Source of the DNA: Gilvibacter sp. SZ-19
GTDB taxonomy: Bacteria; Bacteroidota; Bacteroidia; Flavobacteriales; Flavobacteriaceae
Direction: 5' to 3'
DNA length: 64,000 nt
Assembly: GCF_002163875.1 (NCBI RefSeq)
Contig: NZ_CP019333.1
Location: 1,804,864 to 1,868,863, forward strand
The position numbers and the translations under genes were made by a program. The notes beneath the pieces are model-generated. The model was not told the DNA's origin and ran no database searches. It saw only the letters and a list, made by a program, of their open reading frames with translations. Positions 1 to 8,638 of this stretch are shown here, piece after piece; position 1 is the first letter of the stretch, and each line of letters begins with the position of its first letter.

Positions 1-84
1 GTTTTTTGTGATTCGAATAGCTAATGGATATTGACCTTTAACGTTCGGTTTTTTACGAAGAACTATTTTTGCATTTGATGACAT
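1..84 (-). CDS. Tyrosine recombinase (integrase), N-terminal 28 codons only
   Basis: Reading the minus strand from an ATG at 84 gives an open frame to the window edge, beginning MSSNAKIVLRKKPNVKGQYP and continuing LAIRITKN. Short Lys/Arg-rich openings of the form 'hhLRKKpNxKGxyPLhhRIt' are typical of the arm-type DNA-binding domain at the start of Bacteroidota phage-type tyrosine integrases. The reading direction is away from the tRNA-Leu fragment at 323-377, the usual arrangement of an integrase just inside the att site of its element. Only the first 28 residues are visible, so the catalytic Arg-His-Arg-Tyr residues cannot be checked. It could be a truncated relic. Confidence 0.6.
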   Translation of the reverse strand, partial: MSSNAKIVLRKKPNVKGQYPLAIRITKN

Positions 85-116
85 AATTGACCTTTTTTGA
101 GTACGAAAGTCAAATC

Positions 117-222
117 AGGTACAACATAGGTACAACATTGTGATTTTTGCTCAATTTTTGGTTTATACCTTTGATAAAGGTACGAAATTATTAGGCTTTT
201 TAGGTACAACATAGGTACAACA
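117..222. repeat. Direct repeats of GGTACAACA near the integrase start
   Basis: An identical 21-base unit, itself two tandem copies of AGGTACAACA(T), occurs at 117-137 and again at 202-222, giving four GGTACAACA copies between the integrase start and the tRNA fragment. A related AAGGTACGAAA lies near 178. Repeats in this position are the usual place for integrase arm-type or excisionase binding sites. That role is inferred from location only. Confidence 0.6.
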
Positions 223-322
223 AATGTTGATATTAACTGATATTAATTGACTTTAAATAAAATGATTAAAAACATAAATCATTGAAAATGAGCTGATTTA
301 TGTTTTATTGGTGCAATATATA

Positions 323-377
323 CCAGACTTAGGATCTAGTGCCGCAAGGCGTGGGGGTTCGACTCCCTTCATCCGCA
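323..377 (+). pseudogene. 3' part of tRNA-Leu(UAG): attachment-site duplicate
   Basis: The bases from 323 read as the 3' half of a tRNA-Leu: anticodon loop CTTAGGA at 328-334 (anticodon UAG at 330-332), variable arm GCCGCAAGGC, T loop TTCGACT, acceptor strand CATCCGC at 370-376 and discriminator A at 377. The 5' half (acceptor GCGGATG and D arm) is absent; AT-rich sequence sits in its place. The anticodon stem also has a mismatch (CCAGA against TCTAG). This is what is left at one end of an element that integrated into the 3' part of a tRNA-Leu gene. The intact tRNA would be at the other end, left of the window. Confidence 0.8.
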
Positions 378-380
378 CAA

Positions 381-411
381 AAGCTCTCAACCTAGTTGAG
401 GGCTTTTTTAT
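381..411 (+). terminator. Rho-independent terminator after the tRNA-Leu fragment
   Basis: AAGCTCTCAA (381-390) pairs with TTGAGGGCTT (396-405) around a 5-base loop and is followed by a T run. It is the normal terminator position for a tRNA-Leu transcript and was apparently carried with the att fragment. Confidence 0.75.
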
Positions 412-460
412 TTTCAATTAATCTTATTTTGTAGATCCCCTCAACGCCGGCTCCTCGCTA

Positions 461-482
461 AAAACATCCACAGGATGTTTTT
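461..482 (+). terminator. Hairpin AAACATCC/GGATGTTT with T run
   Basis: AAACATCC (462-469) and GGATGTTT (473-480) form a perfect 8-bp stem with a 3-base loop followed by more T residues. It lies between the two tRNA-3'-like fragments, so it is probably another terminator relic. Confidence 0.5.
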
Positions 483-496
483 TAAACGCTCGGCCG

Positions 497-510
497 CCCT
501 TCATCCGTAC
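497..510 (+). repeat. Second short tRNA-3'-like scar (CCCTTCATCCGTAC)
   Basis: CCCTTCATCCGTAC at 497-510 matches CCCTTCATCCGCAC at 365-378 with one change, and like it is followed by an A run and a terminator hairpin. It looks like a degenerate leftover of another tRNA 3' end or of an earlier insertion at the same target. Confidence 0.5.
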
Positions 511-515
511 AAAAA

Positions 516-545
516 AACCTTCAACGAAAGTTGGAGGTTTTTTTA
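516..545 (+). terminator. Terminator hairpin after the second scar
   Basis: AACCTTCAAC (516-525) pairs with GTTGGAGGTT (530-539), with one T-G pair, a GAAA-type loop and a following T run. It parallels the terminator at 381-411. Confidence 0.65.
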
Positions 546-850
546 TTATGGTACTTTTCCCATCGCGGCAAAAGTACCCAAAAGCGCTAGCCCCTTCCAA
601 GTCTGTTTCACCGCTCCTTCGTTAACAAAAAATACGAAGTCGCGCCGAACCATTCCCAAAATCTGAGTCGCGAGCTGCTACGCAGCATTATTGCGACATC
701 GAACCGATCTTTGGGAATATACAGACGCTTCGCGTGAAGGGACGGTTTTCGAATTACTTTTTAATTCGTGGAAGCTTTTTTAAGGTATTTGTTATTTTTA
801 CTTACTCCCCGGTAAATAGGTTAATTAAACTAACAACTCAGGTCTCTTAT
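546..850. other. Intergenic stretch with inverted repeats, no gene seen
   Basis: No convincing gene is present. GGTACTTTT (550-558) and AAAAGTACC (570-578) form an inverted repeat. TTCCCAAA near 652 and TTTGGGAA near 710 are also complementary. The sequence looks like element-boundary debris upstream of the type IIG gene. The open frame of the next gene extends back to 734, but that part has no protein-like features and is treated as non-coding here. Confidence 0.4.
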
Positions 851-3800
851 ATGCCCTTATTTCAAGCTTCTGTTCTAAAGAAATACCTAAACCTACAAGA
901 TAAAGCACTTTTAGAACGGCAATTCAAGCGGTTCAGTAAGTATTTTCTAGATGCCAAGATCCAGGAGAATATTAAGAACTCTAAAGAAGAGGAGTACCAA
1001 GGTATTTTCTTGACAGAACTATTCGTGAATGTTCTGGGCTATACTTTAAAGCCTAAGGAGCCATTTAACCTTGTCGCCGAGTACAAGAATGAGACCAATG
1101 CCAGAAAGGCCGATGGCGCCATTTTAAAGGATGACAGTGCTATTGGTGTTATTGAGCTAAAAAGCACCAAAACCAAAGACTTGGAAAGTATACGCAGGCA
1201 GGCTTTTGATTACAAGGCCAATCAGAAGGATTGTGTGTACGTGATCACTTCAAACTTTGAGAAGTTACGATTCTATATTAATGATGCCACCGAGTTCATT
1301 GAGTTTGACCTTTTTAACCTCAGCCATGACCAATTTGAATTACTGTATTTGTGTTTGGCCAAGGAAAATATATTCTCTAACCTCCCATTAAAAATCAAAG
1401 AAGACTCTTTAGCTCAAGAGGAGGCTATTACCAAAGAGTTTTACAAAGACTATTCTGTCTTTAAAAGAGAGCTTTACCGCGATCTTGTAAAGCGCAACGG
1501 CAAACGCCTTAAAGAAGAGGCCAAGAGTATGCTCAGCGATCATGCTACCGATGATGTGGTTAAGGCAGAGTTACAGCGCATAGAGAAGAACGTAAAGCTG
1601 TCGCTCTTTAAAAAATCACAGAAGTTAATAGATAGGTTGCTTTTTATCTTCTTTGCTGAGGACAGAGGCTTGCTACCACCCAACTCAACCCTGCTGATAC
1701 TGGAAGAATGGAACAAGCTTAAAGACCTAGATGTGAATGTGCCGCTATACGAGCGTTTTAAGCTCTATTTCAAATACTTGGACGAGGGCAGAGAAGGCAC
1801 GGACAAGAAGGCAGAGATCTATGCCTATAATGGAGGTTTATTTAAGCCTGATACTGTTCTGGATACTATTGAGCTAGACGATGAGCTGCTCTACAAACAC
1901 ACCTTAAAACTGGCTAACTATGACTTTGAGAGCCAGGTAGATGTAAACATACTGGGGCATATCTTTGAGAACTCTTTGAACGAGATAGAGAGCGTTAATG
2001 CCGAGATAGAAGGCGGGGAGTTCGATAAGCAAAAGAGCAAGCGCAAAAAGGACGGTGTATTCTATACCCCAAAATACATAACCAAATACATAGTAGAGAA
2101 TACCGTTGGCAAGCTCTGTGAAGAAAAGAAACAAGAGCTAGGTTTTAAAGAAGAGGAGTACTACAAAAGCCGCAAAGGGCGGCAAAAAGCTACTTTAGAG
2201 CGCCTGCGTGATATACTGGATGAGTACCGCGAGTGGTTGCTGCAAATAACCATTTGTGACCCTGCCTGCGGCTCTGGGGCATTTTTAAACCAGGCTTTAG
2301 ACTTTCTGATAAGCGAGCATAATTATATAGATGAACTTAAAACAAGGCTTTTAGGCGGCGGCTTGCAGTTCCCGGATATAGAGAACACGGTTTTAGAGAA
2401 AAACATCTTTGGGGTAGACCTTAACGAGGAGTCTGTAGAGATAGCCAAGCTGTCTCTGTGGTTGCGTACTGCACAACCGAGAAGAAAGCTCAATGATTTG
2501 TCAAACAACATTAAGTGCGGTAATAGTTTAATAGACAGCAAAGCCGTGGCAGGCGATAAGGCTTTTAACTGGCAGGAAGAGTTTCCAGAGATCTTTGCTA
2601 AAGGTGGGTTTGACGTGGTTATTGGGAATCCGCCTTATGTGTCGAATAAAGATATGCATAGACATGGTATGCAAAATCAAATATCTTATTGGAATAACAA
2701 GTTTAAGAGCACTGAGTCAGGGAATTATGATATTTTCATACCTTTTATTGAACAAGGATTACATTTGCTAAATACTCATAAGAGGCTTTCTTTTATTATT
2801 CCTAATAAATTTTTAATTGCAAAGTATTCAAGGAGTTTGCTTGAACTCATTTGTGAAAAATATAACTTCGTTGAGGTTATAGATTATTCCAACGTGAAGG
2901 TGTTTCCAGGAGCTTCGGTTTATCCAATTATAATAACGGTTTTGAAGGAAACTAAAAGTACAATAGATAATTCAACCGTTGACAGGGTTATAGTGGATCA
3001 AGGTGCCTTTGAAGAATTTGGGATTCGCAGAAAATGGGACTTCGTTAATCTGAAATTTCTCGACTCAATAGATTCGGAGAGTGATTCTGTAATATTCAAA
3101 ATAGAAAATTCAAATAATCTATTGAATGATGTATTGAGTTTCGAACCGGGTATAAATGGCTTTCAATTTACAAATTACGCTAAGTGCGTCACGGAGGGAA
3201 GAGTTAATTCAGATTCAAAAAAGTTAATAGTTACAGGTACTATTGACCCTCATATTTTCAATAACAGCATAACCAGATACAAAAAGAAGGATTACAAAGA
3301 ACCATTCATAACCTATGATTCCGAGATAATCTCAGAAGGTAAGTGGGCGTTATTCAGCAAACCAAAAGTAATGGTTGCAGGAATGACAAAAGTTCTTGAA
3401 GCTTCGTTAGATATTAATGGTAGTCATGCTCCAGCTGTCAGTGTGTATAGTATTTGTGGACACCCAGATGATTTGTACCATGTTCAATTGATTATAAATT
3501 CAAAGCTTATCAATTGGTTTTTCAGATATAAGTTTTCAGATAAGCATATGTCTGGTGGTTATATTAGCGTGAATAATCAACTCTTAAAGCAAATACCCTT
3601 TAAACGATTTGAAAATTTAGATATAATTAAAGAGCTAGTTCTTAACGCTAATGTAAAGCGTAAACATCTTGAAGGGATATTGACTCGGCTAATTGATTTG
3701 ATAAAATCAAAGTTTGAACTTAAAAAGACTTCCAAAAAACTACAAAACTGGAATAAGCTCAAATTTTCTGAATTTATAACTGAGTTGAATAAAGCAAGAA

Positions 3801-4006
3801 AGGCGTTGGCTAAAGAGCGTGGAATTGAATACCATAAACTTTCTTTGATGCAAGAGTCAGAATGGATGGAGTATTTCAATGAACAAGTACGATCAACTAG
3901 ATTACTCGAGGCGGACATTAAAGAACTTGACATGCAGATTGACCAAATGGTTTACGAGCTTTATGGATTGACAGAGAAGGAAATTGCTATTGTGGAGAAT
4001 AGTTGA
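851..4006 (+). CDS. Type IIG (Eco57I-like) restriction enzyme/DNA methyltransferase
   Basis: A single 1,051-residue polypeptide predicted to both cleave DNA and methylate adenine with S-adenosylmethionine. In the N-terminal part, D88 followed by E102-L-K104 fits a PD-(D/E)xK nuclease site. The middle has the SAM-binding motif I DPACGSG (470-476) and the N6-adenine motif NPPY (593-596), preceded by a FYTPKYITKYIV segment typical of N6-adenine methylases of this group. The C-terminal third should hold target recognition. The start at 851 (MPLFQASVLKKYL) is chosen over the in-frame ATG at 734, whose extra 39 residues look like translated intergenic DNA. There are no separate R, M or S genes beside it, as expected for type IIG. 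Its place next to the att scars suggests it is cargo of an integrated element. The recognition site is unknown. Confidence 0.85.
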   Translation: MPLFQASVLKKYLNLQDKALLERQFKRFSKYFLDAKIQENIKNSKEEEYQGIFLTELFVNVLGYTLKPKEPFNLVAEYKNETNARKADGAILKDDSAIGVIELKSTKTKDLESIRRQAFDYKANQKDCVYVITSNFEKLRFYINDATEFIEFDLFNLSHDQFELLYLCLAKENIFSNLPLKIKEDSLAQEEAITKEFYKDYSVFKRELYRDLVKRNGKRLKEEAKSMLSDHATDDVVKAELQRIEKNVKLSLFKKSQKLIDRLLFIFFAEDRGLLPPNSTLLILEEWNKLKDLDVNVPLYERFKLYFKYLDEGREGTDKKAEIYAYNGGLFKPDTVLDTIELDDELLYKHTLKLANYDFESQVDVNILGHIFENSLNEIESVNAEIEGGEFDKQKSKRKKDGVFYTPKYITKYIVENTVGKLCEEKKQELGFKEEEYYKSRKGRQKATLERLRDILDEYREWLLQITICDPACGSGAFLNQALDFLISEHNYIDELKTRLLGGGLQFPDIENTVLEKNIFGVDLNEESVEIAKLSLWLRTAQPRRKLNDLSNNIKCGNSLIDSKAVAGDKAFNWQEEFPEIFAKGGFDVVIGNPPYVSNKDMHRHGMQNQISYWNNKFKSTESGNYDIFIPFIEQGLHLLNTHKRLSFIIPNKFLIAKYSRSLLELICEKYNFVEVIDYSNVKVFPGASVYPIIITVLKETKSTIDNSTVDRVIVDQGAFEEFGIRRKWDFVNLKFLDSIDSESDSVIFKIENSNNLLNDVLSFEPGINGFQFTNYAKCVTEGRVNSDSKKLIVTGTIDPHIFNNSITRYKKKDYKEPFITYDSEIISEGKWALFSKPKVMVAGMTKVLEASLDINGSHAPAVSVYSICGHPDDLYHVQLIINSKLINWFFRYKFSDKHMSGGYISVNNQLLKQIPFKRFENLDIIKELVLNANVKRKHLEGILTRLIDLIKSKFELKKTSKKLQNWNKLKFSEFITELNKARKALAKERGIEYHKLSLMQESEWMEYFNEQVRSTRLLEADIKELDMQIDQMVYELYGLTEKEIAIVENS

Positions 4007-4190
4007 TAGCGATTTCGCTTTGCCAAATGAGTATAAGCCTTATCCTTTATAAAAGGTTTATAGGTTGAAAAACAGTACATTAAACTACATAAATACGGTT
4101 TAAATAGTACATAAATCGGAGGATTTTGTTGCGCAAAAGCGGATAGAACTGCCCGAAATTTGCCTTGTATTTAATTGTTAATACACGCTT

Positions 4191-4748
4191 ATGAAGAACA
4201 GAAAATTCTATCCGAGTATTTGGCAGACCTTTCCAAACAGTTTGGACCTCGCTGCCCATTGGGACACGCAACGTGCGCACACCCTTAATTTAAGTTTGAC
4301 ACAAAAAGAGACCGACCCGCTAAAAATAGCGGAGATGTCTCTAAACATAAACGGTTTTGCTTTAGTAGATACTAATGGCAACGCCACCAGTATTGAATCC
4401 TTTACGCAACAGACCCGTTTACAACTTAAAGGTCAGCATACCGGGCTTTTTATAAAGACCCGCGAAGCAGTGACCTTGCCAGAGGCCGTTTACACCAAGG
4501 TTCGTTTTTACCTCAAAGCATGGGACAACTCTTTTGTCTTAAATGACTACACCAAAAAGGAGGTATTCGATACACCTTATTTGGATTTTGACATTCAAGG
4601 TGCTTATGCGGTTTCAAGTAAAAACCCTCAAGAGCTGCGCTTGCAGTTCAATTTTACTCCTTACAGTGTAGCAGGGATTTTACGTTGGTTAAAACACCGA
4701 ATCTTCGGTAAGGTTAAGCCAAAAATGGCTTACCGCTTTGCCCACTAG
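4191..4748 (+). CDS. Hypothetical protein, 185 residues
   Basis: I do not recognise this protein. It has no signal peptide or membrane segment. The first 100 residues include Thr/Asn-rich stretches that look beta-strand forming, and the C-terminus is basic (HRIFGKVKPK region). It follows the type IIG gene after a 184-base gap and ends just before a strong terminator, so it may be a separate transcription unit. It could be element cargo or the first chromosomal gene past the island. The complete frame with a plausible start and a terminator close behind supports its being real. Confidence 0.6.
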   Translation: MKNRKFYPSIWQTFPNSLDLAAHWDTQRAHTLNLSLTQKETDPLKIAEMSLNINGFALVDTNGNATSIESFTQQTRLQLKGQHTGLFIKTREAVTLPEAVYTKVRFYLKAWDNSFVLNDYTKKEVFDTPYLDFDIQGAYAVSSKNPQELRLQFNFTPYSVAGILRWLKHRIFGKVKPKMAYRFAH

Positions 4749-4772
4749 GGTTAATTTTACACTTAAAGCAAG

Positions 4773-4797
4773 AAGCAGCCTCCGGGCTGCTTTTTTT
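4773..4797 (+). terminator. Rho-independent terminator
   Basis: AGCAGCC (4774-4780) and GGGCTGCT (4784-4791) form a GC-rich stem with a 3-base loop and then a run of T. It ends the transcript of the preceding hypothetical gene and isolates it from the sugar locus. Confidence 0.85.
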
Positions 4798-4853
4798 GTG
4801 GGCAGCAACTAACACATTTCTATTATCTTAGTGGCACAACTAAGTAAACATCC

Positions 4854-6395
4854 ATGCGATATCTCTCTTTTTTCCTTTTTGTATTGCTTGTGGGATGCAA
4901 AGACGCTTCGCAAAATACTGCGGAGGTAGCTCCGCAATTCACCTCCAATTATGATGAACCTTATCGCCTACAATATCATTTCTCACCACCTGCCAAATGG
5001 ATGAACGATCCCAACGGCTTGGTATACAATGATGGCGTTTATCATTTGTTCTATCAGTATTATCCGGATGATATTGTTTGGGGGCCGATGCATTGGGGCC
5101 ATGCCACCAGTACAGATATGGTGCATTGGGAGCACAAGCCCATTGCCTTGTACCCCGATGAGCACGGACTCATTTTCTCCGGAAGCGCTGTGGTAGATCA
5201 CAACAACACTTCAGGCTTCGGAAAAGACGGTATAGCACCACTGGTCGCTATTTTCACCTACCACCTCATGGAAGGCGAACAAGCCGGTAGAACAGATTAT
5301 CAGACCCAAGGTATTGCCTACAGTTTAGACAATGGCGACACCTGGACCAAATACGAAGGCAATCCTGTTATTGGCAACGACGGAATTAAAGATTTTAGAG
5401 ACCCAAAAGTATTTTGGGACAAGACCACCGAGCAGTGGGTCATGGTTCTGGTGGCTGGAGATCATGCTAAATTTTATAGATCTTCCAACTTAAAAGATTG
5501 GATACACATGAGCGATTTTGGCAAAGACAAGGGCGCTCACGGCGGAGTTTGGGAATGTCCAGATCTGTTCAAGCTTCGCATTCAGGGTTCTTATGATGCA
5601 CGCTGGGTATTGCTTATCAGTATAAATCCCGGGGCACCAAACGGAGGTTCAGGCACCCAGTATTTTATTGGCGATTGGGACGGAGAGACCTTTACCACAG
5701 ATCAAGAAGAACCCCTTTGGATAGACTACGGTACAGACAACTATGCGGGCGTTACCTATAATAATGAGCCTAATCAGGAGCGACTATTCATAGGCTGGAT
5801 GAGCAATTGGAATTACGCGCGCAACACCCCAACTGAAGTATGGCGCAGTTCTATGACCTTGCCGCGCAGCCTTAAACTTAAAGAATTTAAAGAAGGGCTT
5901 CGCCTAACCAATTATCCTTATGACAAGGTAGATACCTTGGTCTATGATCGCGAACCGGTTTATGCTGCAGATGCTCCAGGGCAAGTCTACTTTGACTCGG
6001 TTCCATTGAATCAGCATAGAATTCAGTTTAAGGCTCCTGCCAATGAGACGACCTTCTTTATTTTAAGCAATGACAAACGCGAAGAGATAGAACTGGGTTT
6101 CTTTCCACAAGACAGTCTCATGACCTTTGATAGAACCCAAAGCGGTCTTGTAGACTTTGAGCCTTCTTTTGGGGCAGAACGCCACAGCCAACCCTTTACT
6201 CCCAATGGAGAAGAGATGGATGTTACGGTCTATATCGATGCTTCTTCCATTGAGGTTTTTGTGGACTGGGGGCGCTATGTCTTTACCGAACAAATTTTTC
6301 CCACCATACCTTATGATGAGGTGCAGGTGGTTAACCAAAGCAAGTCCGGCATACGAAACTTTCGGATAGATTCCATTCCAAGCATTTGGAAATAA
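4854..6395 (+). CDS. GH32 beta-fructosidase lipoprotein (levanase/invertase type)
   Basis: Predicted to hydrolyse terminal beta-fructoside bonds in sucrose, levan or inulin-type oligosaccharides. The three GH32 signatures are present: WMNDPNG with the nucleophile D52, RDP with transition-state stabiliser D183, and EC with acid/base E234. They lie in the N-terminal beta-propeller, and the last 150 residues form the usual beta-sandwich. The N-terminus MRYLSFFLFVLLVGC is a lipoprotein signal with Cys15 as the lipid site, so the enzyme is probably anchored in the outer membrane or periplasm. Length (513) is normal. It is followed after 19 bases by a sugar permease and then a fructokinase, which fits hydrolysis outside, fructose import and phosphorylation inside. 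Endo against exo action and the exact substrate cannot be told from sequence alone. Confidence 0.92.
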   Translation: MRYLSFFLFVLLVGCKDASQNTAEVAPQFTSNYDEPYRLQYHFSPPAKWMNDPNGLVYNDGVYHLFYQYYPDDIVWGPMHWGHATSTDMVHWEHKPIALYPDEHGLIFSGSAVVDHNNTSGFGKDGIAPLVAIFTYHLMEGEQAGRTDYQTQGIAYSLDNGDTWTKYEGNPVIGNDGIKDFRDPKVFWDKTTEQWVMVLVAGDHAKFYRSSNLKDWIHMSDFGKDKGAHGGVWECPDLFKLRIQGSYDARWVLLISINPGAPNGGSGTQYFIGDWDGETFTTDQEEPLWIDYGTDNYAGVTYNNEPNQERLFIGWMSNWNYARNTPTEVWRSSMTLPRSLKLKEFKEGLRLTNYPYDKVDTLVYDREPVYAADAPGQVYFDSVPLNQHRIQFKAPANETTFFILSNDKREEIELGFFPQDSLMTFDRTQSGLVDFEPSFGAERHSQPFTPNGEEMDVTVYIDASSIEVFVDWGRYVFTEQIFPTIPYDEVQVVNQSKSGIRNFRIDSIPSIWK

Positions 6396-6414
6396 CTAAC
6401 TAACCAACAACAAA

Positions 6415-7764
6415 ATGAACAAAATTGTAATATGGTCGGTCACAGTGGCCTTGGCCGGTTTTCTCTTCGGATTCGATACCGTTGTGATCAGTGGAGCGAA
6501 CAAACCTATCCAAGAACTTTGGAACACCTCACCCTTATTTCACGGAACCTTTATCATGTCTATGGCATTATGGGGCACCGTTTTGGGTTCCCTTACCGGA
6601 GGGATCCCCACCAAGAGATTAGGTAGAAAAAAGACCCTGTTTTGGATCGGGGTGCTGTTTTTTATCTCGGCAGTAGGAAGCGCCTTGGCGGCCGATCCGT
6701 ATTCGTTCTCGTTCTTTAGATTTATTGGTGGAGTTGGCGTAGGAGTATCTTCCGTTGCTGCACCGATCTATATTTCTGAGATCACCTCTGCAAAGAACCG
6801 CGGTAAGATGGTAGCCCTATACCAGTTCTGTCTGGTTTTTGGAATTTTGGTCGCCTTTATTTCCAATTGGTTGCTCAAAGGCTTCGATGGTGCCAACGAT
6901 TGGCGTTGGATGCTCGGGGTAGAAGCCTTGCCGGCCTTGTTGTATACCATCATGGTATTAAAAGTGCCCAACAGTCCGCGTTGGTTGGCCATTCACAAAA
7001 AGGACGACCAAGGCGCTCTAGGCATTTTAGAAACTATCTACTCCGCAGCAGATAAGGCAAAAAATGTCTTACAAGAAATAAAACAAGATCTGCTTCAGCC
7101 CAAAACCAGTGAAAAACTGTTTCAGAAGAAATACAAGCGTGTACTTTGGTTAGGCTTCTTGATCGCCTTTTTTAACCAACTCAGTGGAATCAACTTTGTG
7201 CTGTACTATGCGCCGCAGATCTTGGAGCAAGCCGGTTTAGGAGGAGAAGAGTCGCTATTTAACTCCATCGCCATAGGGATCGTGAATTTGGTCTTTACCC
7301 TTATAGGAGTTCGTCTAATAGATAAACTAGGACGCAGACAACTCATCATTATAGGTTCCATAGGTTATATTGTTAGTTTGATCATGGTCGGATGGTGTTT
7401 CTATTCAAATGCTTCTCCAGCCATGCTGCTTACCTTTATATGTATTTTCATCGCTTCGCATGCTATTGGACAGGGTGCGGTAATTTGGGTTTTCATTTCA
7501 GAGATCTTCCCCAATCGCGTTCGTGCATACGGGCAGAGTTGGGGCACGAGTACCCATTGGGTGTTTGCCGCATTGATCACGCTGATCACCCCATTCTTTA
7601 TCGATGAACAAGAAGGAATTCTCAGAGATTCCTTATGGTATATCTATTATTTCTTTGCCGGTATGATGGTCTTGCAATTGCTCTGGGCGATCTTTAAAAT
7701 GCCAGAGACCAAAGGCGTGTCTTTAGAAGACTTGGAGAAAAAGCTTGTAGATGAAGAAGCCTAA
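6415..7764 (+). CDS. Sugar-porter family MFS transporter (probable fructose/hexose importer)
   Basis: A 449-residue inner-membrane protein with about 12 hydrophobic segments. Sugar-porter hallmarks are visible: GRKK after TM2, NQLSGINFVLYYAP in TM7, GRRQ between TM8 and TM9, and PETKG at the end of TM12. The family comprises proton symporters or facilitators for hexoses and related sugars. Its place between a GH32 enzyme and a fructokinase makes fructose the likeliest substrate. It overlaps the next gene by 14 bases, so the two are probably translationally coupled. Confidence 0.88.
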   Translation: MNKIVIWSVTVALAGFLFGFDTVVISGANKPIQELWNTSPLFHGTFIMSMALWGTVLGSLTGGIPTKRLGRKKTLFWIGVLFFISAVGSALAADPYSFSFFRFIGGVGVGVSSVAAPIYISEITSAKNRGKMVALYQFCLVFGILVAFISNWLLKGFDGANDWRWMLGVEALPALLYTIMVLKVPNSPRWLAIHKKDDQGALGILETIYSAADKAKNVLQEIKQDLLQPKTSEKLFQKKYKRVLWLGFLIAFFNQLSGINFVLYYAPQILEQAGLGGEESLFNSIAIGIVNLVFTLIGVRLIDKLGRRQLIIIGSIGYIVSLIMVGWCFYSNASPAMLLTFICIFIASHAIGQGAVIWVFISEIFPNRVRAYGQSWGTSTHWVFAALITLITPFFIDEQEGILRDSLWYIYYFFAGMMVLQLLWAIFKMPETKGVSLEDLEKKLVDEEA

Positions 7765-8638
7765 TACACCCAATGTGGTTTGCTATGGAGAGATTCTCTG
7801 GGATTGTTTCCCGGACCGTGAAGTATTGGGAGGAGCTCCATTTAACGTAGCTTTTCGCCTTCATAGGCTCGGTGCAGAAGTACAACTTATAAGCGCTGTG
7901 GGAAATGATGCCAGAGGGCATGAAACCTATTTTGCTCTCGAAGAGCTCGGGCTAGACACCACTTGTATCTATCCGCATAAAGAGTTGGCAACGGGTTATG
8001 TCAATGTGGAACTTGACCAAGCAGGTGCAGCCACTTATACCATAGGCCAGCCGGTAGCTTGGGATCATATTCCAGCACCTGAAATTTTAGTTGATAATCC
8101 CATCTTGGTTTTTGGTAGTTTGGCCTTGCGCGAAGCATTCAACCTGAGCCAGCTTCACAAATTAGTGGAGCGTTGCGATACCGTGGTTTTCGATATCAAC
8201 CTCAGGCCACCACATTATCAAATGAATCAGCTGATTCCGTTAATGGAAAAGGCTAGTTGTATCAAGCTCAACGAAGATGAGCTTCCTTTGGTACTTAAGG
8301 AGTTAGATATTACTGCGGATGCATTAGAGCAACAACTTCATTTACTCGCTGCCGAAACTCAGACAGAAACGCTCTGTGTAACTTTAGGCGAGAACGGCGC
8401 CGTTGTTTTACATCGCGGAGAATTCTACAGCCAAAAAGGGTTTCCTGCCCAAGTAGTGGATACTGTAGGTTCGGGAGACGCTTTTCTAGCGGCTTTTATT
8501 TACGGTTTCTATTTGTTGCAAGAAGGTCCGCAAGCTGCTTTGAAACGAGGCTGTGCACTCGGGTCATTAGTAGCCGCAACGGCTGGAGCAACTGCAGAAA
8601 TTCCAATGACCGAACTCGAAGCTCGTTTAAAGAATTAG
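7751..8638 (+). CDS. PfkB-family fructokinase
   Basis: Predicted to phosphorylate fructose with ATP. The 295-residue ribokinase fold has the N-terminal GGAPFNVA substrate-binding loop and the C-terminal DTVGSGDAF signature, with D243 as the catalytic base. It begins inside the 3' end of the MFS gene (14-base overlap). It ends convergently against the LacI gene, the two stop codons overlapping by 4 bases. Neighbouring GH32 and hexose permease make fructose much more likely than ribose or adenosine. A second PfkB kinase lies at 35949-36890. Confidence 0.88.
   Translation: MKKPNTPNVVCYGEILWDCFPDREVLGGAPFNVAFRLHRLGAEVQLISAVGNDARGHETYFALEELGLDTTCIYPHKELATGYVNVELDQAGAATYTIGQPVAWDHIPAPEILVDNPILVFGSLALREAFNLSQLHKLVERCDTVVFDINLRPPHYQMNQLIPLMEKASCIKLNEDELPLVLKELDITADALEQQLHLLAAETQTETLCVTLGENGAVVLHRGEFYSQKGFPAQVVDTVGSGDAFLAAFIYGFYLLQEGPQAALKRGCALGSLVAATAGATAEIPMTELEARLKN

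Noticed and set aside
550-578. Inverted repeat GGTACTTTT/AAAAGTACC as a terminator
   Set aside because: No T run directly after it and no gene ends before it; it is listed only as boundary structure.
475-666. 63-codon open frame between the tRNA scars and the type IIG gene
   Set aside because: It runs through a terminator hairpin, the CCCTTCATCCGTAC scar and inverted repeats; its protein has no domain or ribosome-binding context.
734-850. 39-residue N-terminal extension of the type IIG enzyme
   Set aside because: It translates boundary sequence of the islet; the domain-like part begins at the ATG at 851.
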